Source: Liolophura sinensis
Lineage: Eukaryota; Mollusca; Polyplacophora; Chitonida; Chitonidae
Direction of reading: 5' to 3'
Assembly: GCF_032854445.1 (NCBI RefSeq)
Contig: NC_088298.1
Location: forward strand, 17,813,976-17,877,975
DNA length: 64,000 nucleotides
Positions within the stretch are counted from its first letter, which is position 1. Every line of letters begins with the position of its first letter. The notes beneath the pieces are model-generated. The model did not search any database, was not told the DNA's origin, and saw only the letters and a program-made list of their open reading frames with translations. Both the position numbers and the translations under genes were made by a program. Positions 21,047-32,149 of the stretch are shown here, in pieces.

Positions 21047-21420
21047 AACCGGCTCCCCTACATTCTCGGAAGAGTGGTCCCCCATCCCAGTGGCTTATGC
21101 CAAGCTATAAGGTGTCGAAAATTACCAGCAAAGGGTTGTACGAAACACCAGGAACCATGGCAGTGTCGGAGATACCAAAGTTTGGGGGACCAACGGGTTC
21201 GTTTGCTGGATTCCCTGTTTAACACTGAAAGAAGAGGAATCTCTTGTAACACACGGCGATCTAGTTATCCAATTGGATACGAAGACCGATAACTTCCTTT
21301 TGCCGGTGTCACGGGATGAGGTCGCCCTTAGTGACGTGACAGCTATGCCAGGGTGTCCCGGAAAAATCAAGAACCTGTGGAGTGTATTGATGGTTTTCTT
21401 GCTGGTGTGATGGAATATCA

Positions 21421-21741
21421 GAGGGGTATTGTTCTCAGCACATGGTGGTACCATCTTTTGAGACCAGTATTCCCGCATATATCTTGGTCATAGTATGCTC
21501 CAAGAAATTTGAATATCCAGTTCTGGAGGAGGGCTCAACTGTTAGAACTTACTTCTTTGATCGCGATCCAACACACTTCAGATATATCTTGAACTATTTG
21601 CGCAACAAGGGAACGCTCATGAGGTCTCTGTTACCCACCAGTGACACTACTTGGAAGGAACTTTTGGAAGAGGCGAAATTTTATCGCTTTGATGTATTCA
21701 TTCATGAGTTAGAATTGATACTACAGAAGGCGGAAGAATAG
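21421..21741 (+). pseudogene. BTB/POZ (KCTD-type T1) domain, frameshifted, next to 3' LTR
   Basis: The last 70 residues are in one frame: SKKFEYPVLEEGSTVRTYFF, DRDPTHFRYILNYLRN and ELLEEAKFYRFDVFIHELE. They carry the RDPxxFxxILNYLR and LLEEAxFY signatures of KCTD/T1-type BTB domains. The N-terminal strand is readable in a second frame as RGVLFSAHGGTIF, and LGHSML also needs a shift, so two or more frameshifts break the domain. BTB domains mediate oligomerisation, in KCTD proteins often as cullin-3 adaptors. The stop lies 107 bp before the purine tract of the presumed LTR, on the same strand as the integrase. A decayed host pseudogene is the alternative. Confidence 0.72.
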
Positions 21742-21847
21742 GTGGGAGTAATGGATGAATTCCTGTCGAAGGGTATTTTCTTCGACTGTCAATTTTCATT
21801 TTTCTTTTGTAGTTGTAATGAAGATCTATAATATCAAATTTTTAAAT

Positions 21848-21859
21848 GGTGGGGGGCAG
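21848..21859 (+). promoter_or_regulatory. Polypurine tract before the 3' LTR
   Basis: GGTGGGGGGCAG followed by TGTACCG is the usual layout of the plus-strand priming tract and LTR start in gypsy elements. No second LTR copy is in the window to confirm it. Confidence 0.55.
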
Positions 21860-22430
21860 TGTACCGACAAGGCTTTCTGTCGTTACTTCTGGCTGCTCCC
21901 CAGCTCTAATTATGAAAGTTATGTCTGACATAGCAACGGAGTTCTAGTTTGACTAATATTCCGGTTGTTGTTGTACTGATGTTTGCTTGTCAAACACACA
22001 GCAACATTTATGGAATTACGGCTGTTGTGTACTATATACTTGTGTTCGAGTAACAAACATTTCAAGTCGATTTGAAATTGACATGAAATACCTCTCTGAA
22101 GAATTTATTCTGTCTGGTTTTCTTCTTTATCCTACTTGGATTAGGCGGACTGAAATGTTGACTGCCATCTTGTCAAGATTCTGCTTACGTTTGGAGGGAG
22201 TGTTGACATAGGGAATGACGCAATGACGGAATCTCTCATGGTGTGAAGGATTTTGATTGGTTCAATGCAAGGTCATGGTTCCTGACCTTTTGATATAAAT
22301 ACGGAACCCGCGAAGCTTCAAAGTCGGCATTTCGGAAAAATATCAAAAACAATTCACTTTAACCTATCGGACCTGAGATGGCACAGCAACAGCTGAGTTC
22401 CTGTGATGGCTATCCCACTGTAAGATGAAT
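21860..22430 (+). repeat. Probable 3' LTR of the gypsy relic
   Basis: Starts TGTACCGACAAGG right after the purine tract. It contains TGACGCAATGACGG (22,215-22,228), an inverted CCAAT box (GATTGGT, 22,255-22,261) and TATA-like GATATAAAT (22,292-22,300). The right end is uncertain because the 5' LTR is missing. Confidence 0.5.
22213..22300 (+). promoter_or_regulatory. Promoter-like block in presumed U3
   Basis: A CRE/AP-1-like TGACGCAATGACG, an inverted CCAAT box and a TATA-like box lie within 90 bp in normal order, consistent with an LTR promoter. Confidence 0.5.
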
Positions 22431-22967
22431 TACAGTGCACGGCATGTTACTGGTATAGAAATATCGGTAAACCAAGCACATGGCTAGTTATAATATCCAT
22501 GCTATGTAGATCATTACATCACCAGGCCAGAATCCCAGTTGTACATTTCACTGTCTACCTTATAGACAGCGATTACACTGGTTTAATAACTTAACATTTA
22601 TATTACAAAAACATGCCTGTGGAAGTTAGTAACCTACTACTCACCATGCCAATCTTGAGATCCTTTATGATTAATTTGCGCCAAACAGTGTGAAGTCTGA
22701 GTTTACCCAATGTAATGTTACCCCTAGCAAATCCAGTGATGGATGCAAATCCAGTGATGGTGAACTGTTTCTGGAGAATTCCCTAGACTGTAGATATTTA
22801 TGGACTGAGGTTGGGAGAGAATCTAGCTGTTGACAACTTGTTAAAAGTGTCACCTCGATTCCTGCCAGTTCGTAAGGATCAAGACGATTGAGGACGAGAT
22901 GATATTGAAGAAATCTGTTATATATGTGACCTGGACTGAACATTCCACCAATTTCGGTGTAATCTTA

Positions 22968-23175
22968 TTGATTTATTTGGTTGGTGTTTTACGCCGTACT
23001 CAAGAATATTTCACTTACACGACGGCGGCCAGCATTATAGCGATCGGGGAAACCCACGACCATCGGCAGTTTGCTGGAAGACCTTCCCATTTACGGCTGG
23101 AGAGGAAGCCAGCATGAGCTGGTCTTGAACTCGCATCGACCCCATTGGTGAGCGGCTCCTGGGTCATTCGGTGTA
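22968..23175 (-). mobile_element. Common tRNA-derived SINE, lacking the tRNA head
   Basis: Contains TGTTTTACGCCGTACTCAAG, CGACGGCGGCCAGCATTATA, a shortened CCACGACCATC region and GGAAGCCAGCATGAGCTGG. It ends just before the tRNA-like head seen at 63.8 kb. Confidence 0.85.
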
Positions 23176-23798
23176 CTCTGGTTCTATCCTAGTAGTAAAT
23201 GCCTCTAGCTCATATAAGTAAATAGGTCTATTTACGACCTTGGAAATTAGCTATATGGAGAGTATGTCGTTTAAACTGAACATACCACAAATTAAAGTGA
23301 GATTAGCTTCAATACCTATTTTATTATGCGTCGTCACCGTTTCACCATATTAGGAACTGGAAGATGATAGAAGCTTACACCTGTCTGCCTGGTACCTGAA
23401 AACGATAGAAGCATTAAATGATAATTTAACTTTTCGCGTTTCGTTTATTCAACTCGCGTGAACTATTGCTTGGTAATTTTATGGTAATAAAATGTTCATC
23501 TATATTTGTATTCCTTATCTCGGTTTTCTACGAGTCTGATCATTATGCTGTCATATACTGTCATATTTTTTGTAACATTGTAACCCCCAGGAACCCTATA
23601 GGTTATCAGAGCACCTTAACCTCTAATTCTTCCTCTGAGATCTTATGTTTGGAGATTTGTTAGAGAACTATATATATATAAATATATGTTACCTCAATAT
23701 AAGGATATACAATCGAAAACACGACGTCTTCGGGACCAATACTACGGACATTGCAGAAATGACGCTATAAATATCAATACCTCAATAAGGATTATTGA
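23176..23798. other. No gene seen
   Basis: AT-rich spacer with a short TATATATA run near 23,670. No coding evidence. Confidence 0.45.
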
Positions 23799-23809
23799 TG
23801 ATTATTGAT

Positions 23810-26800
23810 CATTGATCATGATCATGGAGGATATGTGGTGTTCGGCACCGATCATGGGAGACAGGGAAGACTACGGGTGCAGTGAAGAGTGGAACAGTGA
23901 ATTAGATGAAGGCACATCAAGAACTGGTATTCATACCGCTTACTCCGTCGAGCGAGCGTCAGAGAATAATGATAACATTGCCTGACTCTCCAGAAACGCC
24001 TACGACCCCTCCGCGGTTTGATGATATGCCGTGACGAGAAGGGGGACAAATCATTGCACCGTCCCCAACAGAAGAGCAACCCACAGGGGCTGATGATATG
24101 CTGACACTGCAATGGTGAGAAATATAAAGATCGTCTGCATCACGGGGAACGCACTTACGTCAAGGCCGCGGGAGGGCCGGTACGTGGAATGCGAGGCGGG
24201 TGAGTCGGTGAGGGCCGGCATGTATAAACCGTCATGTTGAGACATCTGCCTCGGGAGAGATGGTACATAAGCTGACGTACCCAACACCACCTGACACTCC
24301 AAGACTGCCTACCCCATGTATTCCAAGCGAGAGACTATTAGACAATTAGGGGAGGGAAACTCCTGGACCCAGCCCGGGAAGATATGAGGGCTCAAATTAC
24401 CAATTTCTATCACCTCGCACAAGCCCGCTCACCCCAAGACAGAGAGAACGGCAAGGAGGCGGGTGATTCACTCCGCGTAAGCGACGGTACTAGACCCCGC
24501 CAGTGAGACTGGCCCTATTAACCAGCAGTGTAGGACGAGGCCGGTGACCCCTAGGAAAGGATGAATATGGATGGTACTCCCCGGTCGAGGGCATACGGGA
24601 TATCTTGGAGCTGCGCACGCAGCAGGCCATGGAGGTGGAGATATTTGCCCGAACAGGAGAGCGACCCAACAATGTGGAGTGGTTTATGATCCCGGCGGCA
24701 TTAATACTAGTGCCAGGGTACTCACCTTGGGTGGTGTGAAAGCTCCATTCACGACCAGGGAAACATCGTGTGAACCGAGACTGTCATATATGCTACATGC
24801 GGTCGTCACGAGCTTGTAACGAGCTTGGCTACTGTTCGTTGAAATTGTACTACTAATAATGTGATATAATAATAATAATAATTGAAAATGATCTCCCGTC
24901 TCCAAACCCTCTTTTTTTCTCTAGTTTTAGGGCCGTGGTGATTTGTGTTGACGAGGCTGAGGTTGTGTACAACCAGTGTTGCTCGTTGCCTTTGTGTCAT
25001 GTCGCTACTGCCGTTAAAAAGGTACTATACTTCCGCTATATAAACAAGGCTCAGAGTCTTTTTGTATTTTACTCTTACTGCCACGAGTTTGTATGTAGTA
25101 AGCATTTGATACCTTTCTCTCTATTTAGTTTTGCGGTCGTGCATTATGGGAGGATCGTGCGTGGACGTTTGTGTAATGTCGTTACGACGGTCAAGTTGGG
25201 TTTATTGTTTTTAAGGAACAAAGAAAGTACGATTTATTGAAGGGTCAAGTGTGGGGGTGTGGAATGGAATGACGCCCCTGCGAGCAGAGCATGCCACGAA
25301 CATGGCGTCCGTGGGCTCGTCGATCAAGTTCTGATCGTTAAGAGGAGGATTGTTGTAAGAGGCGTCACCTAGAGTTGTTACATTTAACCCTCTCTAGGTC
25401 AACCTTAGAGACTGGCAAAGCAGTGCCTCCCCGCAGGGGAGGTTGCATGACTTCCCCCTCAGCATTGGAGTGCCGAGCTCGCCCGGTGTGACTGTGAGCT
25501 TTGAGAGGGCTGTTGTATGCGGACCGAAGAACCCGTTCTTGTCCAGCAGAAGTTTGGGTTATTGTCAGGGCAGATTTGGTGCCCTACGCACATCCGGTAG
25601 ACATTTGAATGCTCGGTGGCGAGCACGAGGTGATCCCGAAACATGGCACACATTTTACCGGCAGGTGTTGGTATTTTCACGCCTGCTGTGAAGGCCCATT
25701 CTTACACAAACCCGACGGAGGCGATGCGGGGCAGATGTCGTGCGGGGCAGATGCCGACCGTGGTGTGTGGTGTGTGTTGCATAGTGTGAGGACGGCGGAG
25801 TGATGGTAGCGAGCATGCATCGAGAACACGTTTTTCCCGGCGAAAATTACGGGTTGTTGTCCTGTTGTGATGCCGGCGCGTGAAAAGTATCTCCGACATA
25901 AAAGTAGTAAACGGCGAGAGGGGATTCACCTGCTGTGCGCTCGCGCGTTTGGATTTTGTGTATACCAGCCTTGTCGGCGGCCACAGACCGACAATTTGCG
26001 GTGTCAGACCCATAGCCGTCGGCTTTTCCCAGAAGACCAGTCCGAAGGACTCCTAACGATAAAACATTATCTTTACGACAAGTTGTGTGACTTACCGTTC
26101 CGTCGATGAGCACGTCGATCCTCCCACAACCGATAGAACGTCTTCTGACACGCTTTTATTTTGTGCATCTGCTCATTTTTTCCCGTGCGTCTGCTGGTGC
26201 TGGACTAAATCCGTCCGTCGGACAAATGTCCAAGCACATGTATCGCACGTGAACGTCTCTCGCAGGGTGGTAGTGGTGGTGTGCGTTCGTTGATGCCTGT
26301 TGTTCCGTCTGAAAAATATCCTGGCGCTCGTTTGACATTCGCCCCTCTCAGAAGACTATGCGTGTGCTTGACCTTGGGTCATAATTGTTTTGACGAGAGC
26401 TACCGGCCACTAACACTTTCGAGCCGTTTTGAGCACGCTGCTCAACCAGAAGCGCTTGGACTGATCCACTACTATGATGGGGGTGCTCCCCTTCTTGTGT
26501 CGTCAGCAAACGACGAATGAGAGAAAATCCCACGGATTTAGCTGTAGCAGGAAGATCCCCCTATCTCCCAATCCTCTATTTATCCCGTCCGTGCGGACGT
26601 CAACGAAATGCATGCGCCTCACCGAGCCTGGGATGATTTTTCCGAAGTATCTGTGTTTCTTGCTCTGCTTCTCGCCCATAGGTCAGTTTGGGCGCAACGG
26701 ATCTGCTCAACCCGACTTTACAAGCCCATGTTTTGCTTACCCGTCGTTCATTGGTCCGTCCGCCCGCTTCCCATTACAGGACTCGGCGCGGACGTCCACG

Positions 26801-26944
26801 AATTCCGAGCGGGACAACCTAACCCACCTCATTGGTCTGATTTTGACGCGCTACAGCTCCTCAATTCCACAAGCCGACCAGTTACAGAGTACACAGCTCG
26901 CGGGCTCAACCACACGCCTCCTCCACAATCCTGTGATAAGTTGG
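23810..26944. other. GC-rich island of unknown origin, flanked by 11-bp direct repeats
   Basis: This stretch is markedly richer in G and C than its AT-rich surroundings. It is bracketed by TGATTATTGAT at 23,799-23,809 and 26,945-26,955. On the plus strand, Pro-rich decayed coding traces appear in shifting frames (ITLPDSPETPTTPPRFDDMP; LTYPTPPDTPRLPTPCIP). A further readable block, ELRTQQAMEVEIFARTGERP, occurs near 24,617. On the minus strand two C2H2 fingers are legible at 26,173-26,340. No terminal inverted repeats, RT or integrase motif recognised. It may be an old transposon or an inserted foreign segment; its identity is open. Confidence 0.5.
26173..26340 (-). pseudogene. Two tandem C2H2 zinc fingers, remnant
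   Basis: One frame reads ECQTSARIFFRRNNRHQRTH (second Cys replaced by Ser) and then FTCDTCAWTFVRRTDLVQHQ with QTH, a complete C-x2-C-x12-H-x3-H finger, before a TGA. A third weak finger follows after a frameshift (ACQKTFYRLWEDRRAHRRN). Surrounding frames are broken, so this is a remnant of a zinc-finger gene or transposon ORF. Confidence 0.65.
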
Positions 26945-26955
26945 TGATTATTGAT

Positions 26956-28062
26956 TAACAGAACATTTCCACCACTTTCAAGTTTTATAGGTTCTATGCT
27001 CATACAAAGTTTAAAAGTTAGGTCATTATGACCACTGTGTGACGTTCAAATGATCACGAAAACCGGTGAGGATTTACTACGGATGATACATGGGATACCT
27101 AGCAGGAAATGATAGCTGAGACGACCATGGGAAAGGTCAGACACATTATTTAGCGGCCAATGGTAGTGTACTGAAGACAACACGGGAAGTACAGAGGTTT
27201 TCAAGGTAAGCCTGTGGAACTAGACAGGGCTGTGACAGTATGTGTAATCACAGCCCTACAGAGCTGATGCAACGCGGCCAAACAGGTGGGAAGAAATGTG
27301 GACCTCAGTAATGGCAGAGCGCCAAATTCCAAATTAGAAGATCCATCTTGAAGTCAACATCTCAGCAAGCAGAGCGTAATTCCTAAAACCATTACTAACA
27401 TCAAAAGAAAAAGGGTCATTTTTTCAATCGGTATATGTATGTTAGCTTTCTTGGCAAATGAGCAGGAATGTTTTTTTCCCCAGCGGTGATCCGCATCACA
27501 GCAATATAGATGGCAGTACTGATAAAAACCACACCACTACCTTCCGTCCAAAAATGACAGTTACTAACAACGCCATCTATAGTGCCCCTTCCTCATCTTT
27601 TTTACATCTACTATGTTGTTCCTGTTTCGTTTTTAACTTAAGAATTAAAACACTGCATGTTACTATGATAATTATTGAAAGCTAAGACACCTCTTGGTTC
27701 GTTACGTAATTACAGAGTTTATTGGTTAGAGTCCTAGTAGCATATGTGTATGTAACGGACACTGGACCAGAAACGTTTTTAATTTGTTTTAGATGGATTA
27801 GCTCTTACTCTACGTATTGAGCTTTGTCACCTTTTCACAACATTTATTTATTGACGCCCCAACTAAGTGTAGTTATTTCGTTAATTTGTTTTACTAAAAT
27901 ATTTATTTTCCGACACAAAAATTAAGTTTAATCTCAATTTTACGAACCCCAGGAAGTAATTCTGATTTAAGTAGCCCAGCCACGAGAGCTGCTATGTGAA
28001 GCATGAAGGTGAAATTCACCACGAGGAGTTTTGTGAGTCAGTGAAGGCTTAAGGGCATAAAA
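26956..28062. other. No gene seen; one 10-bp hairpin
   Basis: AGGGCTGTGA (27,226-27,235) and TCACAGCCCT (27,248-27,257) form a perfect stem with a 12-nt loop. The rest has no coding signal. Confidence 0.45.
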
Positions 28063-28064
28063 TA

Positions 28065-29614
28065 AACTACCAGGCAAAGAAAGGTTTTACCCACTTCTTG
28101 AGCCCATAAAACAAAAACAAAGGCAGATATAAGAATTAAGAAGATTGGTTTATAAACAGAAATCATTGTGAAATAGTCTCTCAAAAAGGCTTTAAAATAT
28201 TGGCATTCAATTGGCCACAAAACACAATGAAAGAGACAAGGGGTCAGAAGAAAAAATTACACAAATGTAAAGTTAACTAGCAAGGGCATGTAAAGTCACA
28301 GCATCCACAGAAATGAAGGACTACAATCATCAGTAGCGAGTGTGGCCATCCTAGGCATCAATGCAAGCAAGCACACGCCTCCGCATTGACGTCGTCAGTC
28401 GCCGGATGACGTCAACAGGGATAACGTTCCATAGGTTTAACAGAGCTTGCTCAAGTTCCTGTTGGTTAGTTGGAGGAGGCACCAGCTGTCTCAAACGGCG
28501 GTCAAGGTGATCCCAGAGATGCTCAATGGGGTTCATGTCTGTTGAGTTGGCTGGCCAGGGCAACACGATGACGTTTGTGGTCTCGAGGTAGTCTGTAACA
28601 ATGCGGGCAGTGTGAGGTCTTGCGTTGTCGTGTTTGCAAGATCGATCCTCTTGGCTATCGTTGGAGGAAAGGAACGACGACAGGTCTCAGTACCTCATCA
28701 ACGTATCGCTGGCCAGTCAGATTACCTTGCACAATAATCAGCTGCGTCTTCATTTGGTCACAAATCCTCCCCAAACCATGACGCCTCCGCCTACAAACGG
28801 ATAAACCTCTCTTACGCAGATTGGCGCGAGACGCTCGGCTCTTCGTCGGAAAACTCGAACTCTGCCATCGTTCCTGAATAGACAGAACCTGCTCTCGTTT
28901 GTAAACAACACTCTCGCCCAGTCACGTCGCTGCCACAGACGTACAATACGTGCCCATCGCAATCTGCGTTGACGGTGTAAAAGGGTCAAGGCCATCCCAC
29001 GGAAGGGGCGGTAAAGTCGTAAACCAGCTGAACGAAGACGACGCAGTGTTGTTCTGGGGCTGATGACATGGCCTAGTGCCGTCGGCGCTGTTGACGTCGC
29101 CGTGACGAATCGGTTTCGGAGGTGGATCTGCCGGATCTAGCGATCTTCAGCCGCAGTTGTTACGCTCGGTCTTCCCGATCTTGGTCTGTCTTGCGTCTGG
29201 CCTGTCTGCTGATAGCGTATCAACAACCTCCTGATGGTGGTTTGGCTGCAGTTGAACGATCTTGCAATGTGACGTTGCGAGACTCCCATGGTGGACATAC
29301 CGATGGCCTGCTCTCGTTGCGCTTGCGTTGTCTTGGCATACTGTTTGTGTTTTTTCGGTCACTGAATGTCTGCTCTTTCGAGCAAGAGTATTTATGCAAC
29401 ATTACCGCACGTGCATCACGAGCCATGCCTCAAAAGGACGTTTTGCATGTGGTCGCAATTTCACAATTCCAATTGCTGCGTTCGTGACGATGCGTTCTGG
29501 TAGAGGAAACGATGCAGTCATACACTAAGTCCTGCTTAGAATCAAACCCGGAACCGCGCTTTTACTGTTTTTATTACAAAAAATACGGTGAAATCTTTCT
29601 TTTGCCTGGTAGTT
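28065..29614 (-). mobile_element. Tc1/mariner DNA transposon, full length but inactive
   Basis: Terminal inverted repeats begin AACTACCAGGCAAA (28,065 on plus) and the reverse complement at about 29,588-29,614, about 27 bp with a few mismatches. They are flanked by TA at 28,063-28,064 and 29,615-29,616, the standard Tc1/mariner target. The 1.55-kb length fits the class. A single transposase gene lies inside on the minus strand. Confidence 0.88.
28330..29339 (-). pseudogene. Tc1-type transposase, with stops and frameshifts
   Basis: Starts MPRQRKRNE and then, after a one-base shift, EQAIGMSTMGVSQRHIARSF and TIRRLL of the N-terminal helix-turn-helix. The catalytic domain is legible: LFTNESRF, NLTGQRYVDEVLRPVVVPF, DNARPHTARIV, WPANSTDMNPIEHLWDHL, and the end SMRRRVLACIDA-stop-DGHTRY. 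The first catalytic Asp (usually FxDESRF) is Asn here. The second Asp (DNARPH) and the Glu (NPIEHLW) remain. Three in-frame stops and at least two frameshifts inactivate it. About 336 codons, normal for the family. Confidence 0.9.
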
Positions 29615-29969
29615 TATGTTATAACATAAAACGTTTTGACAACGTAGATGGCGCTGTGATGCCTCGTTTTACACACGATAAGCGTGGCTCTCGCTTTACC
29701 ATTCATTTAATTTTAACAAGATTAGATAAAGGAATCTTTAACGGTTTTTGGGACTTCTGACATCTAAAGATGGAAGGAGATGCGATATTGCGGAGGGAAA
29801 AAAGCAAGATGTTAGCGTAAATCAAAAATGGGTCCTTCTTATGGCATATACATATCTCGATTGTAACATTTGTTAGACCCGGTGGGTTATGTAACAATTT
29901 TAATCAACGTCACGAGTTAGTGCTGCAAAAAACTCTTGTGCAGAGGGTATTGCCTTCACTCTGAATTCC

Positions 29970-30870
29970 TTACACACAAGAGAAAAGCGGTCATCAGTTT
30001 TCAATGATGCCGGGCAGACAGTGGATATTCCAGGCATGATTTCCATATCAAAGTTCAAATTCGTAGTCCATAAATGAGTTACAAGGTATCTCAGTGGCGC
30101 TTCGATTGCAACTGTTCATAAAGTCATCATGCAGATGTAATGAGCATGGCTACCTTTACGGTCCCTAACCCCACGTTAAGTGGTATTAGAGACAGTTCGA
30201 AAATGACTAGCTTACAGACCTTAACAGAACAGATTGTGATTCAAAAGTAACGCACGATTACGTCTTTCCCGTTAATATGTAAGGTTCTCATACTACCAGA
30301 GGCGCCACCTATGATGCTACACATCAGATGCTGGTCTGTATAAAAGCTGTCTACAAGATAAACGGTTACAATCGGCACCCAGCGCCATCTATGTTGTTAA
30401 AAGCCATGTACGCGATAGAGATGTACATAAGGATAACAGCGCCATCTATGTTGTTGATCACATAGTCGATCACCAGAGATTCTGAACACTGTGTCCATAC
30501 TGGCCAACGAAAGTGTTATACTCATTGCAAAATTTGAGAAACTTAGAATGAAGGCCTTTGGCGGAGTATCCTTGACAAATTAGTTTTTGAACTAACAACT
30601 TGTGACGCAGTTTAAAGTCATCACAATTTACGCAAGATCTGACAAATGCTACATGGCGAGATATGTATACGCCATATACTGATATATACTTGGTATATTG
30701 CTATCCAAATAAGGATAATTTACAATATCCAAATTGAAATTATCCCTTTTGTCGTAAAGGCCGAAAAAATTACCGAAAGACAAGGACCTGTGTATATACA
30801 TGTACCTAAACTCAATTACTATTTTTGGTGAACAAAATGAAGAACACAACTTCCGGTTTTTGAAGCCGTG
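29970..30870 (-). mobile_element. Naiad 3'-terminal fragment
   Basis: Minus-strand frame with LYDKRDNFNLDIVNYPYLDS followed by NIP, the RT C-terminal signature, then about 700 bp of 3' region shared (inverted) with 35.5-36.4 kb. The shared blocks include AGCGCCATCTATGTTGTT, CATTAATATGTAAGG-like and the TGCCGGGCAGACAGTGGATA end. The YxDD box is missing. Confidence 0.75.
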
Positions 30871-31154
30871 TCAGTCTCTGCCTCTGGATTGCAACCATTT
30901 CCTGGAGTCTGTTTGGAAATCGATCTGGACAATAATACTTGATTTAAAGAACAATGAACATACACAACAGTATTTGCGACTACACGTAAAATATTCTTAT
31001 AAAATGTTGCACTGGACATTTAGTAAAGTTTATTTAACGTCAGTAATTATTTCATTACTATTTCAGCGCGTTCTAGTTTTGTTAAATTGATAGCAACACA
31101 GCATTTGGAGTCATTCCAGATCAGTGACGTGTAATAATTTTTTGGCTTTAATAA

Positions 31155-31370
31155 TTTTTTGGCCTAATTCTGCGTAAGCCATGGTGCTAGTGGTCGTGTA
31201 ATTTGCTATTATCTATGCATTTACATGAACAGTTAGAATAAAACCTTAATTGATGCGAACTGACTAAAGCTCGTATTTCACCGGTGTGACCATTTACCAG
31301 CTATTACATTGCCGTCTCTGCTGAGGTTTTCTCTCTGTCCTGTATGTCGCAATTGTATTGTACATGGTCA
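31155..31370 (+). repeat. Family B repeat
   Basis: TTCTGCGTAAGCCATGGTGC, ATGCATTTACATGAACAGTT, TTTCACCGGTGTGACCATTT and CATTGCCGTCTCTGCTG in canonical order. Confidence 0.6.
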
Positions 31371-31430
31371 AGGAAACGAATCGAGATGGATTTTCTTGTG
31401 AACAAAGGTGTCTTTATTTTTTAATACATT

Positions 31431-31999
31431 TCATTTTTTACGTCTTAGGTTTTGGATGCAGTTACTTAATGGCATGGTAGACTGAGTGAAGGCAGTGCAT
31501 GTGGTAGATGGGGTCAAGACAGTAGACGTTGTCAAGACGGTAGATGAGGCCAGGGTGTTAGTCACAGTAGACGTTGTCAAGACGGTAGATGGGGCCAGGG
31601 TGTTAGTCAGAGTCAATACATAAGACGGGGTCGAGACTGGCCTATTTACATGGGCGTCAGATAGTGAGCTTGAGTGTTCAAAATATAGAGAATCCTCCCT
31701 GCTCAATGAATTCAGAGCCAACTTCCTTCTCATGTGCAAAATTGACTCGAATTGAGAGGGAAGATAAGTCCAATAGGTCGTCTATGTTTCGAGATCATCT
31801 CATCAGGAATATCAACTAATGCTAAGTCATCCGTTGTGTTGAGAGTAGGAGAGACCATATCCTCCCTCTGGGAACGCGCATGTGGCAATCCAAATGGTGC
31901 ACGGAAGATCCGATCCTTTGTTACCCTGAAGTTATTGTCTTTGCCGATTCGCTGTACTGAGTGTCGGAGTCCTTTAGGGTCTTGACTGGGCTGAAACAA
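31431..31999 (-). pseudogene. Unrecognised Thr/Ser-rich frame with 48-bp repeats, frameshifted
   Basis: Two overlapping minus-strand frames (31,999-31,730, then 31,739-31,431) appear to be one coding region broken by a shift near 31,740. The second half carries TLTNTLAPSTVLTTSTV-type repeats from a 48-bp unit (two clear copies in 31,515-31,610), giving a mucin-like Thr/Ser-rich stretch. No domain recognised and no splice context established. It may be a transposon-borne or host low-complexity protein, or non-coding. Confidence 0.3.
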
Positions 32000-32149
32000 C
32001 CCGTGGAAGCTCGAGCGGAGTAATCTCCTAACAACCTACTCTTTTCAGTCCACCAGAACCATCCGCCATTTCAATGGTGTAAACCCCGTGTTGATGCCCG
32101 AGGATCTTGCAAACGACGAGATTAAACTTACCTTGAATTTTGTTTCGTC

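Larger units (their letters stand above)
19085..22430 (+). mobile_element. Ty3/gypsy LTR retrotransposon relic with extra 3' C2H2/BTB region and probable 3' LTR
   Basis: In order: the end of RNase H (a DALSSP motif), a LYRKRKT-like block, the integrase zinc site and core, a deletion that removed the second and third catalytic acids, the integrase C-terminus (MKRNYDTDRHKPF, SVWLL) interrupted by a SINE, and the HHNRLKPY end block. A 26-bp tandem array follows, then a Cys/His segment, a BTB-like region, a purine tract GGTGGGGGGCAG and sequence beginning TGTACCG that looks like a 3' LTR with promoter motifs. The 5' portion (gag, protease, RT) is absent. Frames are broken in several places. That the Cys/His and BTB parts belong to the element is an inference from position and strand. 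Confidence 0.72.

Noticed and set aside
21122-21478. 118-residue minus-strand frame
   Set aside because: Antisense to the decayed coding region of the gypsy relic; no motif of its own.
24684-24905. Plus and minus frames near 24.6-24.9 kb as genes
   Set aside because: They lie in the GC-rich island where low stop frequency creates long frames by chance; no motif or consistent frame could be established.
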